Shown in pieces: positions 1 to 10,559 of a stretch of 64,000 nucleotides of DNA (position 1 is the stretch's first letter; each line of letters starts with the position of its first letter). A program made the translations under genes and the position numbers. Under the pieces are notes generated by a model. That model was not told where the DNA came from and did not search any database. It saw only the letters and a list, made by a program, of their open reading frames with translations. Source of the stretch: Mantis religiosa (taxonomy: Eukaryota; Arthropoda; Insecta; Mantodea; Mantidae); contig CM060947.1 of NCBI GenBank assembly GCA_030765055.1, positions 223,384,125 to 223,448,124 on the forward strand, given 5' to 3'.

Positions 1-740
1 GAAATGTACAACGTTAATAGAGGGTTAGATTAGAACGTACCAAAGGGTCCTGAAGGTTCTTTGGTTATTACTTTTTGGCTTAGCAAACATTCCAAAACTA
101 AAATGTTAAATAAAAACAATTGAAAGGTTATTTTATTTTGAACTAAAACTAGTAATAGGAAATGGTATGGCATATCTGTGCGTTATAATTAAGTAAATGA
201 CATAAACTGATGCTCAGGACATGAAAACTTCAGTTTGTATCTTGTGAAGCATTTTATGTATGATTATGATAATCACAATCAGTTTTAAGCTAAATGAGAT
301 ATGAAACTGAAATCTGAAACCAGGTAATGTTTATATGATAATACGAGCTAAGTCCCGGACACCACTGAAGAAAAAAACCATTAATTCTTTTCACCTTAAT
401 TCTGAACATAATCTCCAGAAAGGCTTTGTCATATTGGTGTTCTAATTAATTAAAGCATCTGTGGTCCCCAAAATAGCTGTTTACCGCATCAATGACCTCC
501 TCGTTGCTGTGAAATCTACGTCCTCCAAGAAATCTTTAGAGCCTGTCTAGTGAACGCGAGTGCAATTTGCCCCTCAAAGGAAACTACCCTCCCGCACACT
601 AATGACCGTCACAAATCTATCTCCACACTTCAGAAATGGAACACTGTCGTTGAGGACCAATAGCAAACTTGATTTTCTCGAAGTGACAGTCGCATGTATA
701 CTCCACGTGGAGTCTCAGTTGCCAAAGTTTCAACTTCCAG

Positions 741-1480
741 TTGATCTGTTCCATTACGTGCAGAAATTCGTTGTGTATCACCATGTGGGAAGGAAGTGCA
801 GTGGTAACTGCAAATGAAGCAGTAGATAACTTTCAGTCAAGTGAAAATAATCAAAGTGATGATAATAGTGTTAATAACTGGGCCGAGTTATATTACCGGA
901 AAAGTCTCAAAAACAAAGTTATAACGGGAACTGTTTCTAGGCAAATTCAAGCGCTTGTTTTGAACATATATAAATATGTGCTGACAAATGATCTTGGTAA
1001 GTGTTCGTGCAATGAACCTGATGATAAATTCTGGGTATTCACAGAAATACAGTAAGAAATATTGTGACGAAAGGAATACCAAAGACGCCAATCAAGTGTG
1101 AGAACAAAAGGAAACGTTTCTTTAAAGTAGATCATTTCACATGCGATTTAATTCGTCGAGAAATTTAAAGATTCCGTGTAAAAGGGACAGCGCCCACCTT
1201 AGACGAATTGGTTGCAGATTTGCAAAAAAATGTGATTTTCTTTATGGACACTGCACTTTGAGCGGTCTCCTAAAGGAGCTGGGTTTCAAATACCGCACTT
1301 TGAATAAGGATTATTATGGAATCCAGTAGAATTGTAGGTTGGCGATATATATATCGTCAAAACTAAGGATGTTTTGCAGTAATGGCCATAAGATAATTTA
1401 TTTAGACGAAACCTCGTACGATACCCATGACGTACGGAGAAAGGTGGCAACCTTGCAGAAAGGTCTGGGAGAAGGAAGGT
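741..1480 (+). pseudogene. Tc1/IS630-like DDE transposase relic (left copy)
   Basis: Reading through frame breaks gives a helix-turn-helix-like start (VSRQIQALVLNIYKYV), then a segment with VDHFTCDLIRREIYRFRV and PTLDELVADLQKN. GFKYRTLNKDYYG and MESSRIVGWRY follow, and then IIYLDETSYDTHDV near 1393-1430. YLDET followed by aromatic or histidine residues is the usual surrounding of the first catalytic aspartate in the IS630/Tc1/mariner superfamily. The relic stops soon after this motif, where a GC-rich dispersed repeat begins, so the second and third catalytic residues are missing. Stops and frameshifts make it non-coding. The mirror copy is at 43830-44575. Family placement is from motif recognition, not a search. 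Confidence 0.6.
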
Positions 1481-1499
1481 CTGTGTTCTAAAACGATTA

Positions 1500-2000
1500 T
1501 AAGGGTTCGTCAAAGGCAGCGGCTGACGTGCACATGAGTTAGCTAAACACTCTTCCTCTGACGTTACTAGATAAACTTCGGGCCGAACTTTCGAGCCCCT
1601 CCCTGAATGGGAGTTGTTCGGATTGGGTTGGACTCGAGTGGGCAGTGGTTCCCGGTATACGCGGGAGATCAGATAGGTCTCTGGAGGGGGTTGAGGAAAG
1701 CCATATATTCCCACGTACTAGCCTGCATAGCTAGTAGAAGGTGTGCTAGATCACCAGGTGGCCCTATCGAGGTCGAATCGGTAGCCTTCCCCTTTGGAGA
1801 TGGCACGTGTAAGTAGCGTATCCACTTCCATCCCGTCTTGAGTCCATAGGACCAGATGGAGGGGCCTTGTTAGTCTATGGAAAGCCCCACGGCGGCGCTG
1901 GGCACCCTTTCTGGACAGCTCAGTAACTCTGGGGTCATCAGAGGGGAGGTCAGTCTTCACTTTCTGTGGATTACCCTGGTAGATACCCTCGAGCATATAT
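1500..2000 (-). repeat. GC-rich dispersed repeat (satellite-related), left copy
   Basis: This GC-rich block in an AT-rich setting matches, at perhaps 75-80% by eye, the 545-bp units at 56451-57540. Shared words include a run ending cacgtgcc/cgcgtcaac after ggaagtggatacg, gtgatctagcacacc, and tctagtaacgtcagagg. It sits between two transposase relics that point toward it and are truncated at its edges. Open frames across it shift between copies, so I see no support for coding. Class unknown. Confidence 0.75.
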
Positions 2001-2009
2001 ATATATATA

Positions 2010-2756
2010 TATATGTATCACTCAAACGTCGCAGTAAGCTTGCGTAGTAGGCACCAGTGATACTTTTACCCTTTTCCAAGTAATCAATAATGATAATTCC
2101 CTGTACATTCCAGAAAACACTCTTCATAACCTTGTTAGCTCATAAAATTGATTTTTCCTTTTTTGGAGTTGGTTCACCTGGCGCAATCCACTCTTTTGAC
2201 TATGATTTACTTCCTGGAGTGTAGTGATGTATCAAGTTTCATTCATGGTAATAAACCGTCTCCAAAATTCTCTGGGAGTTTTACGTTAGAGCTCCAAATT
2301 CTTAACAGAAACAGCTTTTCCTTCGAAGTTTTTATCAGATGTCAACAAACGAGCACCTATCTTACACATACCTTGTGAAAACCCAAAAAATTACTTAAAA
2401 TAATACCTGTACGTTTTTTGATGCTTTTATAGCCTCTGATATCTCCAAAAACCTTTAATCTGCGGTGTTCCAATAGTAAACGGTACATTTTTACAATGAT
2501 CTCTGGAGTCGTGACTTCCACAAGGCGTCCAGAGCGCGGCTTATTACTAGTGCTCGTACGTCCCACTTTAAACTCTGGAACTCACATTTTAATCACTGTA
2601 TATGAAGGGACAGAGATTTTCAATATACTGTCCATTTCCTCCTTGATTTCTTTAGACGTTAAACCTTTCAAGTATAAGTATTTAATCTTTGCTCGTTTTT
2701 CCAAATCCTCCAATTTCGTGAAACCTTTACACTTGTCTTCTTTAAAATAGTCATTC
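2010..2756 (-). pseudogene. Mariner family C transposase relic (left copy)
   Basis: The minus strand reads, with stops, RANIKYLYLKGLTSKEIKEE, then a GRTSTSNKPRSGRLVEVTTP stretch (mariner helix-turn-helix and GRP linker). Next come GFHKVCVRWV (the WVP region) and FITMNET, where mariners normally have the catalytic DETW; the aspartate is asparagine in the mirror copy that I translated. VFWYVQGIIFIDYLEKGKS and YYASLLRRL follow, and the relic stops there, so the HDN and SPD catalytic parts are absent. It resembles the SETMAR-type mariners common in insects. Non-functional. Confidence 0.8.
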
Positions 2757-2760
2757 AGAA

Positions 2761-3823
2761 ATTAAACAAGCCTTTGACCTGTAACTATGGATACAAGCTA
2801 GTCTAGAGTTAAATTATATGATGTTCTCTGTTAAAACTGGCACATTGGCGCCATCTCTCTGTGAGTTTCGGGAATTTTCGACCGACCCACGTATTTATAT
2901 ATACAAGTTAGCGTTCATGAAACAGTTTACTAGTAACAACAGAGTCAATATTGTTTCTCATTTGTCCATTTTAGATCTCGCTTTATCGTCTCGAAAATGA
3001 AATTGAGGGAAGCAGTTAAATTTGACAGCTCACCGGTCATAATTATACAACAACCTTTTGTTATTTCTGAAAAATGCTGAGCACTTTATTTCAACTTATT
3101 TGTTAAGCATTTCCAGGGAACAAAAGCTAAACTTTCTACTGCTATACAATAAAATATACACCTTTATAAAACGTAACACATTCTTTAAAGACAGCGTTTG
3201 TTACCTGAACATGATTGAAGAATCGAGTACTACCGCAATAGCAGTAGAAAGATTATTGTTTTATAACTTTGAGCCTTATTTTACACGCAAATCATTTTTA
3301 AAATTCCAAACAGGAACAGTGTTTTAATCTAGTAGACAATAATAACTGCAACACATAATAATATCTCATACGAATGTGCACTTGTTTAAGTTTGCTCTTG
3401 GAATAAATTATGTGATGTGTGTTTTACCTCAGGGATTGCAAAAGCAGAGTAGGCGTGTGTCGAATAAGTTGTGGTTCCCACGGGTAACGAAATCCTACAG
3501 CGGTATTCATTCTCATGACGCTATCTGTATATCAAACAGCCGAGATCAATCCCCACAGAGATTACCGAAGTTACCGGAGAGGCTGGGGTACTGTTCACGT
3601 TTAAGCTGCCCCAATTCAATTCAATTCAATTCAATTCTGATAGGCAGATTGTATGATGGTATGTCTATATCCGCTTTTAATGAAAGAAATATTAGTTTTC
3701 ATCATTGAACCATCGTACATAAAAGCAGTTTTAACGTAACATAATATATAAAACAAAAACTTCTCGTTTCAACTGAATGGTGCACTTGCATATACTCTTA
3801 TTTCACAATAGCTTTTTTGAAGG
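2761..3823. other. Unassigned arm sequence
   Basis: I recognise no gene or element. The only local structure is a run of five ATTCA units at about 3610-3637; the mirror copy near 41690-41705 has one unit fewer. Short open frames here are not preserved in any recognisable way. Confidence 0.6.
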
Positions 3824-3824
3824 A

Positions 3825-3859
3825 TATTACTACTCCTACTATTTCTACTACTACTACTG

Positions 3860-3931
<72 letters not shown>
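3825..3931 (+). repeat. (TAC)n microsatellite
   Basis: About 105 bp of TAC units, interrupted near the left end. The mariner-B copy at 3932 starts immediately after a TA of the array, and the array resumes at 4819, so this was the insertion target. Confidence 0.97.
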
Positions 3932-3932
<1 letters not shown>

Positions 3933-4818
3933 GAGGGCTGTTCAATAAAGAAAGATCATAATATTTTACGGACATAATTTTTCGCACTAAAATTAAAACT
4001 TATTATATTCTGTTAGCTTAATGTAAACCAAACACGCCGTAGTAGCTTCATTGTTGGTACTCCTGGTTCCCGCCTGTGAGAACCAGGCAAATTCAAGCAT
4101 GTTCAGTATCGCCTACCACTGCAATGGAGGTAACATGCAGTTAAAGTTGATGTTAGAGGAAGATCCGGAGCTTCTATCAAATGTAATCACAGCTGATGAA
4201 ACTTGGCTACATCATTTTGATCCTGAGAGTAAACAACAAAGCTCAGTGTGGAAATCTCCTTAATCACCAACCCCCAAGAAAAGCAAAAGTGGTTGCGTCT
4301 GCTGGGAAAGTTATGGTCATTTCATTCTTTGATATTCATGGAATGGTTTATCAGCATGTTGTACCTGCACACAAATCAGTAACTCGACAATACTACAGGG
4401 ATAAAAGACTACATTTCCGTGAAGCAGGCTGGATGCTGCACCACGATAATGTGCGGCCGCATATTGCCAATGTTGTTGCTGAATATCTTACAAAAATCAA
4501 CATGAAGTGCATCCCTCACCCTCCCTATAGTCCGGCTTTAGCCCCATGTGACTTTTTTCTATTCCCTAACTTGAAGAAACGCCTTCGTTGGAGGCCTTAT
4601 CCATCATCAGAAGCAGTGGTGAAGGCTGAGGAGGCGATTTTGAAGGATCTCTCAAAAACTGGTTTCCAGTATGTCTTTGAAGACTGGCAGAAACGCTGGG
4701 ACAAGTGCATCACATTCAGGGGAGACTATTTTGAGAAGGACCATGAAAGTTATGAGGATGAGTAAAGGTACGTTGTCAAAAAAAAAAAAAAAAGATCATT
4801 CTTTATTGAACAGCCCTC
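3932..4818 (+). mobile_element. Mariner family B, internally deleted (left copy)
   Basis: Terminal inverted repeats begin CGAGGGCTGTTCAATAAAGA and end with the reverse complement (final G missing). TA lies on each side, inside the (TAC)n array. The transposase relic reads across frames: ADETWLHHFDPESKQQSS (first catalytic D), HHDNVRPH (second D), and YSPALAPCDFFLF (third D). The last two are 34 residues apart, as in DD34D mariners. Compared with the full-length copy at 59542-60854, the N-terminal helix-turn-helix region is deleted (joined after FSIAYHC). A further ~30 bp is lost at RDKRLHF relative to the right-arm copy. Stops near 4261 break the frame. Non-autonomous. Confidence 0.9.
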
Positions 4819-4820
4819 TA

Positions 4821-5313
4821 CTACTACAACTACTAATAAGCTCATACCGAAGATAAAATCATGGATTACCAGGAAATACAGAGAACTAGATTTCTATTTA
4901 ATCCACTTTTCGTCAGGTCACGCGATGTTCAAATCTTATTTGTGTAAAATGGGTATAGTAAATAGTAATGATTGCTCATACTGGGAGAAGCAGATAATCC
5001 AGAGCACACCATACTGTGTTGCTGTAAATAGGATGACATAAGAAATGCATGTTCTAGAAAGAAAGGAGTAAACCTGATACCTGAAAATATAATTGAAAAA
5101 AAAAAAGCAGAAACAATTGGGAAACTATTTAAAAAATGAGTTTAACAATCATTAAATCAAAGGAAACAGATGAGAAAAGCGAGAAAAGATAAATAAACGG
5201 TCGCAGCCTTTGCAGTAATGCCGAGAGGTAGTTCCAAAGAGCTGCAATGATGAGCTGGAGGGGTTTTAGTGGGCAAGAGTCCTACAGAATGCATTTCCCA
5301 AACAAGGAAATAA
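4821..5313 (+). pseudogene. R1-clade-like LINE 3' fragment (left copy)
   Basis: After a short TAC remnant the plus strand reads KYRELDFYLIHFSSGHAMFK, then SYLCKMG and a C-x2-W zinc-ribbon-like relic. IPENIIEKKKAE appears in another frame. This resembles the C-terminal region of R1-clade reverse transcriptases (TGHG.F..YL, Cys-rich patch, PENIIEKM). It is 5' truncated. The 3' untranslated part ends in GGAAATAAAAC followed directly by (TAC)n. The fragment is therefore bounded on both sides by the same trinucleotide, which suggests insertion into a (TAC)n target. Clade assignment is by motif only. Confidence 0.6.
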
Positions 5314-5321
5314 AACTACTG

Positions 5322-5393
<72 letters not shown>
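5314..5393 (+). repeat. (TAC)n microsatellite at LINE 3' end
   Basis: About 26 TAC units directly after the AATAAA-bearing LINE tail. The mirror is (TAG)n at 39251-39329, of similar length. Confidence 0.95.
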
Positions 5394-5527
5394 CTTCTGC
5401 TGCTAATAGATTCAAACCAGTAGCAATAACAAGGAGCATCTGAGAAATTTTGAGCTAAAAAGAAGCATTTGGCATAAATTGGGTGCACTGTGTAATGTAA
5501 TTTGTCTACCCTTAACGGTTTCCCAGA

Positions 5528-6101
5528 ATTTTTTAACGTCCTCCAATATTGTCATATTGGACGACGAACTAGACCACGCTACAGAAGGTATTCGGCACGG
5601 AGGTCTAGACTTGGTCCGGAAACGGCCCGTCGGAGGGGTTCGTAAATCGGAGACGGTCCTATCAGAGGAGGAAGTTTTACCAAGAACATATCATCGTGCC
5701 ATGCAACGCCGAGACTCCCGCCGACTCTTCTACCGTGTAAGAGACCACTAAATGAGAGATGAAATGATAATGGAGATGATTTGGAAATTCGGGGTATGTT
5801 CGCCTGGCGAACCTGAAAACCCCCCAAAGAAACTCATGTCAGCTACATCGGCCAAGGAATAAAACCGGGATTTCCGGAATGTGGACCACAGATGAAACCC
5901 GCCTGAGCCATCCCACTCGATGTATCGGGCGATGAATGAAATGGATGAAATGGTGCTCAAATGAGCCCAGAGTCCATAAACCTTAGAATTAAACATTAGA
6001 AGATAAGGGAAACCCCGAGAAAGACCTTCACCAGTTAACTTACCCGGACCGAGATTCGAACTCGGGACCTCTTGAACCTGAGACAAACAGACCTAGGCGG
6101 G
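5528..6101 (-). mobile_element. SINE-A interrupted by a nested SINE-C (left copy)
   Basis: On the minus strand a SINE-A head (GCCTAGGTCTG..., B-box-like GAGTTCGAATC) runs to CGCCCGATA. A second tRNA-like unit follows (GAGTGGGATGGCTCAGGC), and then the SINE-A tail resumes as CGTCCAATATGAC and GGAGGACGTTA. The CGCCCGATA/CGTCCAATA pair looks like a target-site duplication of about 9 bp. The inner unit matches the SINE-C at 50795-51037 in its tRNA head and GAGATGAAAT core. Confidence 0.75.
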
Positions 6102-6104
6102 TTT

Positions 6105-6740
6105 CCGTAGTTACGCGAAAGTTCTTTAGAGTGAAGGTGACTTCAGAAGCTCTTCTCATAGGTATACTTTGAGGTATACATTTAATTTGTCATCAAAATA
6201 TTTAAGCGTTCGCAATTTTACTTAGAATCATTAGAGGCATTTGGAGAAAATAATAGATGAAAAACAGTTGAATGTAAAGCTTAGCTTGTAGTAGGGAAAA
6301 TATGAAAATGTGCAGAGGTTAACAAGATACTAAATTTAATGACATACTTTGATATTTATCTGACTTTTCATTTTTGTATTATGCCGTTCGTATATGCAGG
6401 CACGCAACACACATACACAATGAACTTTTAATGTCAATATTGAATTTTATAATTAATCTTTCTCTCTCATATACCTCCATACTTAGTAGAGAAATTGCCA
6501 CATTACACAAGGGAACTAATGGAATAACAAGGACTGTTGCTAAAACATATATGTAAAATTACGTAGGTAATTTACAATAGTAGGTTCAAATCATGAAGAA
6601 ACGTGAAGTGAAATATTATAATTTAAATTGGTTTATACATAGAAATATCTTTAAAAACGGATAGTAAAATGAAGTAAATTGGAAAAATTGAAACTGTGGT
6701 AATTTGCTTGTTTAAAATCCGTATTTCTTTATTCACATTG
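6105..6740. other. Unassigned AT-rich sequence
   Basis: No element or gene recognised. Relative to the right arm, about 405 bp (37490-37897) are missing at about 6752, close to the start of the SINE-B array. Confidence 0.6.
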
Positions 6741-6744
6741 CATA

Positions 6745-7945
6745 TGCAGGCAACTTAAAATACCTACAGCATAGTAAGTCGCCATTAAGGTAGTTGTCTC
6801 TGTGTTTATGGGAACTCCTAGTGGTTTACCGGCAAAACACAAGTCAGTTGGAGAATTTAATGTCATGTTGGCACGTTGGCCATAGTAGAGCAGCTGGACG
6901 AAGACCAAAGGATCCGTGGTTCAAATCCCGGCTATGGTATTAATTTTTCAGTCTGGCTCTACCCTTTAATATAGCGTCCTACACACGACTAGTGTGAAAG
7001 AACAGTTAGTTTCCATTAATTGTACCTAATAGTGGTTCGAACTATAAAGCCCGGGTCTTAAAGTACTTACAGGTTGTAAGTCGCCATTAAGATAGCTGTC
7101 TCATGTGTTTATGAGAACTCCTAGTGGTTTACCGGGAAAAAACACGAGTCAGTTGGAGAATTTTACGTTATGTTGGCACGTTGGCCATAGTAGCTCAGTG
7201 GGTTTTAGCTGCTGGACGGAGACCAGAAGATAGATGGTTCAAATCCCGGCTATGGCATGAAATTTTTCAGTCTGGTTCTACCCATCATAGTGCGTCCTAC
7301 ACACGACTAGTGTGAAAGAACAATTAGTTTCCATTAATTATAACTAATAGTGATCCGAACTATAAAGCCCGGGCCTTAAAGTACTTACATGTAGTAAGTC
7401 GCCATTAAGGTAGTTGTCTCTGTGTTTATGGGAACTCCTAGTGGTTTACCGGCAAAACACAAGTCAGTTGGAGAATTTAATGTCATGTTGGCACGTTGGC
7501 CATAGTAGAGCGGCTGGACGGAAACCAAAAGATCCGAGGTTCAAATTCCTGCTATGGCATTGAACTTTTCAGTATGGCTCCATCCTTTCATACTGCGTCC
7601 TACACACGGCTAGTGTGAAAGAACAATTAGTTTCCATTAATTATACCTAATAGTGGTCCGAACTATAAAGCCCGGGCCTTAAAGTACTTACAGCATAGTA
7701 AATCCCTATTAAGGTAGTTGTCTCATGTGTTGACGAGAACTCCTAAGTGGTTTACCGGAAAAAAAAAACACGAGTCAGTTGGATAATTTTATGATATATT
7801 GGCACGTTGGCCATAGTAGCTCAATGGGTTGGAGCTGCTGGACGGAGACCAGAAGATCCGTGGTTCAAATCCCAGCTATGGCATTGAATTTTTCAGTCTG
7901 GCTCTACACACGACTAGTGTGAAAGAACAATTAATTCCCACTAAT
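6745..7945 (+). repeat. Tandem array of tRNA-derived SINE-B units (left)
   Basis: About four head-to-tail units of ~305 bp. Each has AAGTACTTACA, a GTCGCCATTAAGG segment, CTAGTGGTTTACCGG, then a tRNA-like core. The core runs from TTGGCCATAGTAGCTCAGTG (A-box region) through CTGGACGGAGACCAGAAG and GGTTCAAATCCCGGCTATGGC (B box). The 7-nt end GCCATAG pairs perfectly with CTATGGC, as in an acceptor stem. Units end with ACACGACTAGTGTGAAAGAA and a TTCCATTAATTA stretch. Units 1 and 3 lack about 10 nt of the D-arm (TAGAGC instead of TAGCTCAGTGGGTT...). Regular tandem spacing is unusual for SINEs. Confidence 0.85.
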
Positions 7946-7949
7946 TAAA

Positions 7950-8471
7950 CTAACAATTCTTTCTCGAATGATGATAAGTTTGTGCCATGGCTTCTATTCT
8001 GATTTTGTTCACTCGCCATTTTTTCATCTGTGTGTCAACGAAAATAAAAACGAAAGTGCATCGCAGCACATTCAGAAAATAACACGGTTCATCCACAGCT
8101 TTGTATTTCTCTGTATAAAATTTACAAGTTAAGATGTGTTTTTTTATCATTGTGAGAAAACAAGTTGGTGAAATAGAAGAATTGTAACGCTTTGTTAACG
8201 CTGTGGCAATTGTTATGTTACATTTGTTAACGTCGATTTTAACATCTGACGGTGAAATAGGGCATAACAGTTACTAACTTGACCAACAGGCTGGGAAGCG
8301 CTTTGTGGCGCAGGGCCCAAGCCGTCGGAGGAAGGCTTAGAGACTCTCCAGGGAGAACGTTGAAAAGGAGTGGAGACTCGAACGACTCCTCTTTGATGGA
8401 GCCAAGAAGATACAAATTGCTAGCGCCAGCACCATCTGCCATCGTCCGACACCAGGAGAGTCGCAACAGAA

Positions 8472-8472
<1 letters not shown>
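7950..8472. other. Unassigned sequence before the CA array
   Basis: It includes a GC-richer stretch at about 8280-8470 that is conserved almost perfectly in the other arm (35780-35970). A long open frame runs from it into the CA array, but most of that frame is simple repeat and I do not recognise the ~65 residues before it. I treat it as non-coding. Confidence 0.5.
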
Positions 8473-8546
<74 letters not shown>

Positions 8547-9141
8547 ACAGAGACACACACAAACACACACAGAGACACACACAAACACACACAACGACAC
8601 ACATAAACACACACAAACATACACACAAACACACAGACACACACAAACACACAAACACACAAACAAACACACACAATCACATACAAACACACAAAACACA
8701 CACAAACATACACAAACACACAAACACACACAGAGACACACACAAAGACACACAAACACACAGAGACACACACAAACACGCACAAACACATACAAACACA
8801 CACAGAGACACACACAAACACACACAAACACATACAAACACACACAGAGACACACACAAACACACAAAAACACACACAAACACAAACAAACATACACAAA
8901 CACACAAAGACACACAAACACACACAGAGACACACACAAACACACGAACACACACAAACATACAAACACACACAAACACACACAAATATACACAGAGACA
9001 CACACAAACACACAAAAGCACAGAGAGACACAATCAAACACACAAACACACACAAACAAACACACACAAACACACAAACACACACAAATACACAGAGACA
9101 CACACAGAGACACACACAAACACACAGAGACACACACACAC
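8473..9141 (+). repeat. CA-type array with higher-order units (left)
   Basis: About 670 bp of CACACA interspersed with CACAAA, CACAGAGA and CATACAAA words. A pure (CA)n tract of about 70 bp opens it. A ~42-bp unit (AAACACATACAAACACACAC followed by AGAGACAC...) is repeated about twice near 8783-8860; the right arm has about four such units. All long open frames here are simple-repeat translations. Confidence 0.97.
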
Positions 9142-10320
9142 CATTGCACTATACGCCTTGGAGAACTGTCTTGGAAAAAATGTCAGGGAGCAACCACTAG
9201 AGTGGGTGGTTCCGAATGTGAACCTTGCACGCTTTCGTATAAATTAGATAAATGAACAGTTTGTGCGAAAAGTTTGCTGGCAAGGTAGAAATGCCATGTA
9301 AATGCAGTATCAAATTGTGCATGAGCTCATTTGCAACAATTTTAAGCTTCATAATTCTAATTATTAAAACATTAGACTATAATAGCGTATTATCCTACAT
9401 TATTATCAGGTTATTAGACGTAACGTATTTCGTTATAACAGAAGTGATTTGACAGTTCCTGCTACTGTAATTATAAACAAAGGGGTCAGTATGTTACTCG
9501 ATACGTGTAAGCTTTAACGTAGAGTAAATGTATCATACAAATGACGATCTGTCATCGTTGCTCGATGCAGTTGTGAAATCCTTCAGTGATAATGAGACAG
9601 CTATGATTCCTGATCACAGCTGTCTCTACTCTCACTTCGAGCCCTAACAAACACAGCATGCCTTGCAGTAACACGTTTTATCATATCTGATATGGATACT
9701 GTTAAAACCTGAGCTTCCAGCTTATTACCTACACTACAGATACTGTTAACAAACCGTGAACTAATGAGCGATGCTCTAACCAGTATGAAACGAAGGGGGC
9801 GGGGACCAGGGATAACCTCTTTAATTAATTGTGCTTCTGAATGGCCTAATGTAATTATGATTAGCCATTTATCGCGCAGACCTTTAGGGCTAAAATGCAC
9901 AAAGTCAACAGTATTTATCTAGGATTCCTCTGGAGTAGATATAAAAGAAAGTCTATTATGTCTTTCAGATTGGATGATGTTTGTCCTTGAAAGCTACTGG
10001 GTGAGTAACCAATTGGAGTCCTGCGCTGTTGTCATATTGCATTCCCCGTAAGTGGTATATGACGGGCGCCGGATGAATCCATCTCTAATTAATGCTATTT
10101 GAGCTAAAACAGAAATTCAGTTTTTTTCAAAAAACAATACATGAGAAATGTAGGGAGTAATGTGTCAAACATAACCGTAAAAATCCGGTATATTTAGCTG
10201 AAATGGTTTCCCTAATACAAATAAAGTACCAATATATTATGATAATACGTCACACGTAAGCACTGTAATTAACATCATTATTGGTTGGCATGTATGTGTG
10301 TACGTGTACGTGTATATATT
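9142..10320. other. Unassigned arm sequence
   Basis: No recognisable element. A 99-codon frame (9601-9900, minus) exists in both arms. The two versions differ at about six residues in 100, all amino-acid changes, which argues against selection on a protein. Confidence 0.5.
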
Positions 10321-10321
10321 G

Positions 10322-10557
10322 TTGTAATTTTACGTCCTTTAACGTTAAGTCATATCGGACAGTGAATGAGATGGCTGAAATGATGCTCAAATGTGTCCAG
10401 GGTCCATGGAGCTCAGAGCTACCCGACATTCGTCTTTAAGGATAGGGGAAAACCCCGGAAAAAACCTTATCCAGGTAGCTCACCCTGACCACTGTTTGAA
10501 CTCGGGACCTCTTGAATGTGAGTCAGATACGCTACCATCTACGCTACCGAGGCGGAC
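10322..10557 (-). mobile_element. SINE-A copy
   Basis: A tRNA-derived SINE: on the minus strand it starts GTCCGCCTCGGTAGCGTAGA (A-box region) and has GAGTTCAAACAGTGG where the B box lies. The conserved body follows (TTTTCCGGGGTTTTCCCC, ATGTCGGGTAGCTCTGAGCT, CATGGACCCTGG) and then the tail GATATGACTTAACGTTAAAG, ending GGACGTAAAATTACAA. The mirror copy is at 33616-33851. Confidence 0.85.
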
Positions 10558-10559
10558 CG

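Noticed and set aside
7188..7257. Functional tRNA gene
   Set aside because: The cloverleaf-like core is part of a repeated SINE unit, the T stem pairs poorly, and several near-identical copies share the same long flanks.
6745..7945. CRISPR-like regular repeats
   Set aside because: The unit is ~305 bp and the whole unit is repeated; there are no short repeats with unique spacers, and the context is eukaryotic.
8279..9247. Long open frames over the CA array (Thr/His-rich, Cys/Val-rich on the other strand; also 34972-36010)
   Set aside because: They are translations of a simple repeat; the frame lengths follow the repeat and not codon selection.
9601..9900. Conserved 99-codon frame in both arms as a host gene
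   Set aside because: The arms differ by about six amino-acid changes within 99 codons with no sign of constraint, and no motif is recognisable.
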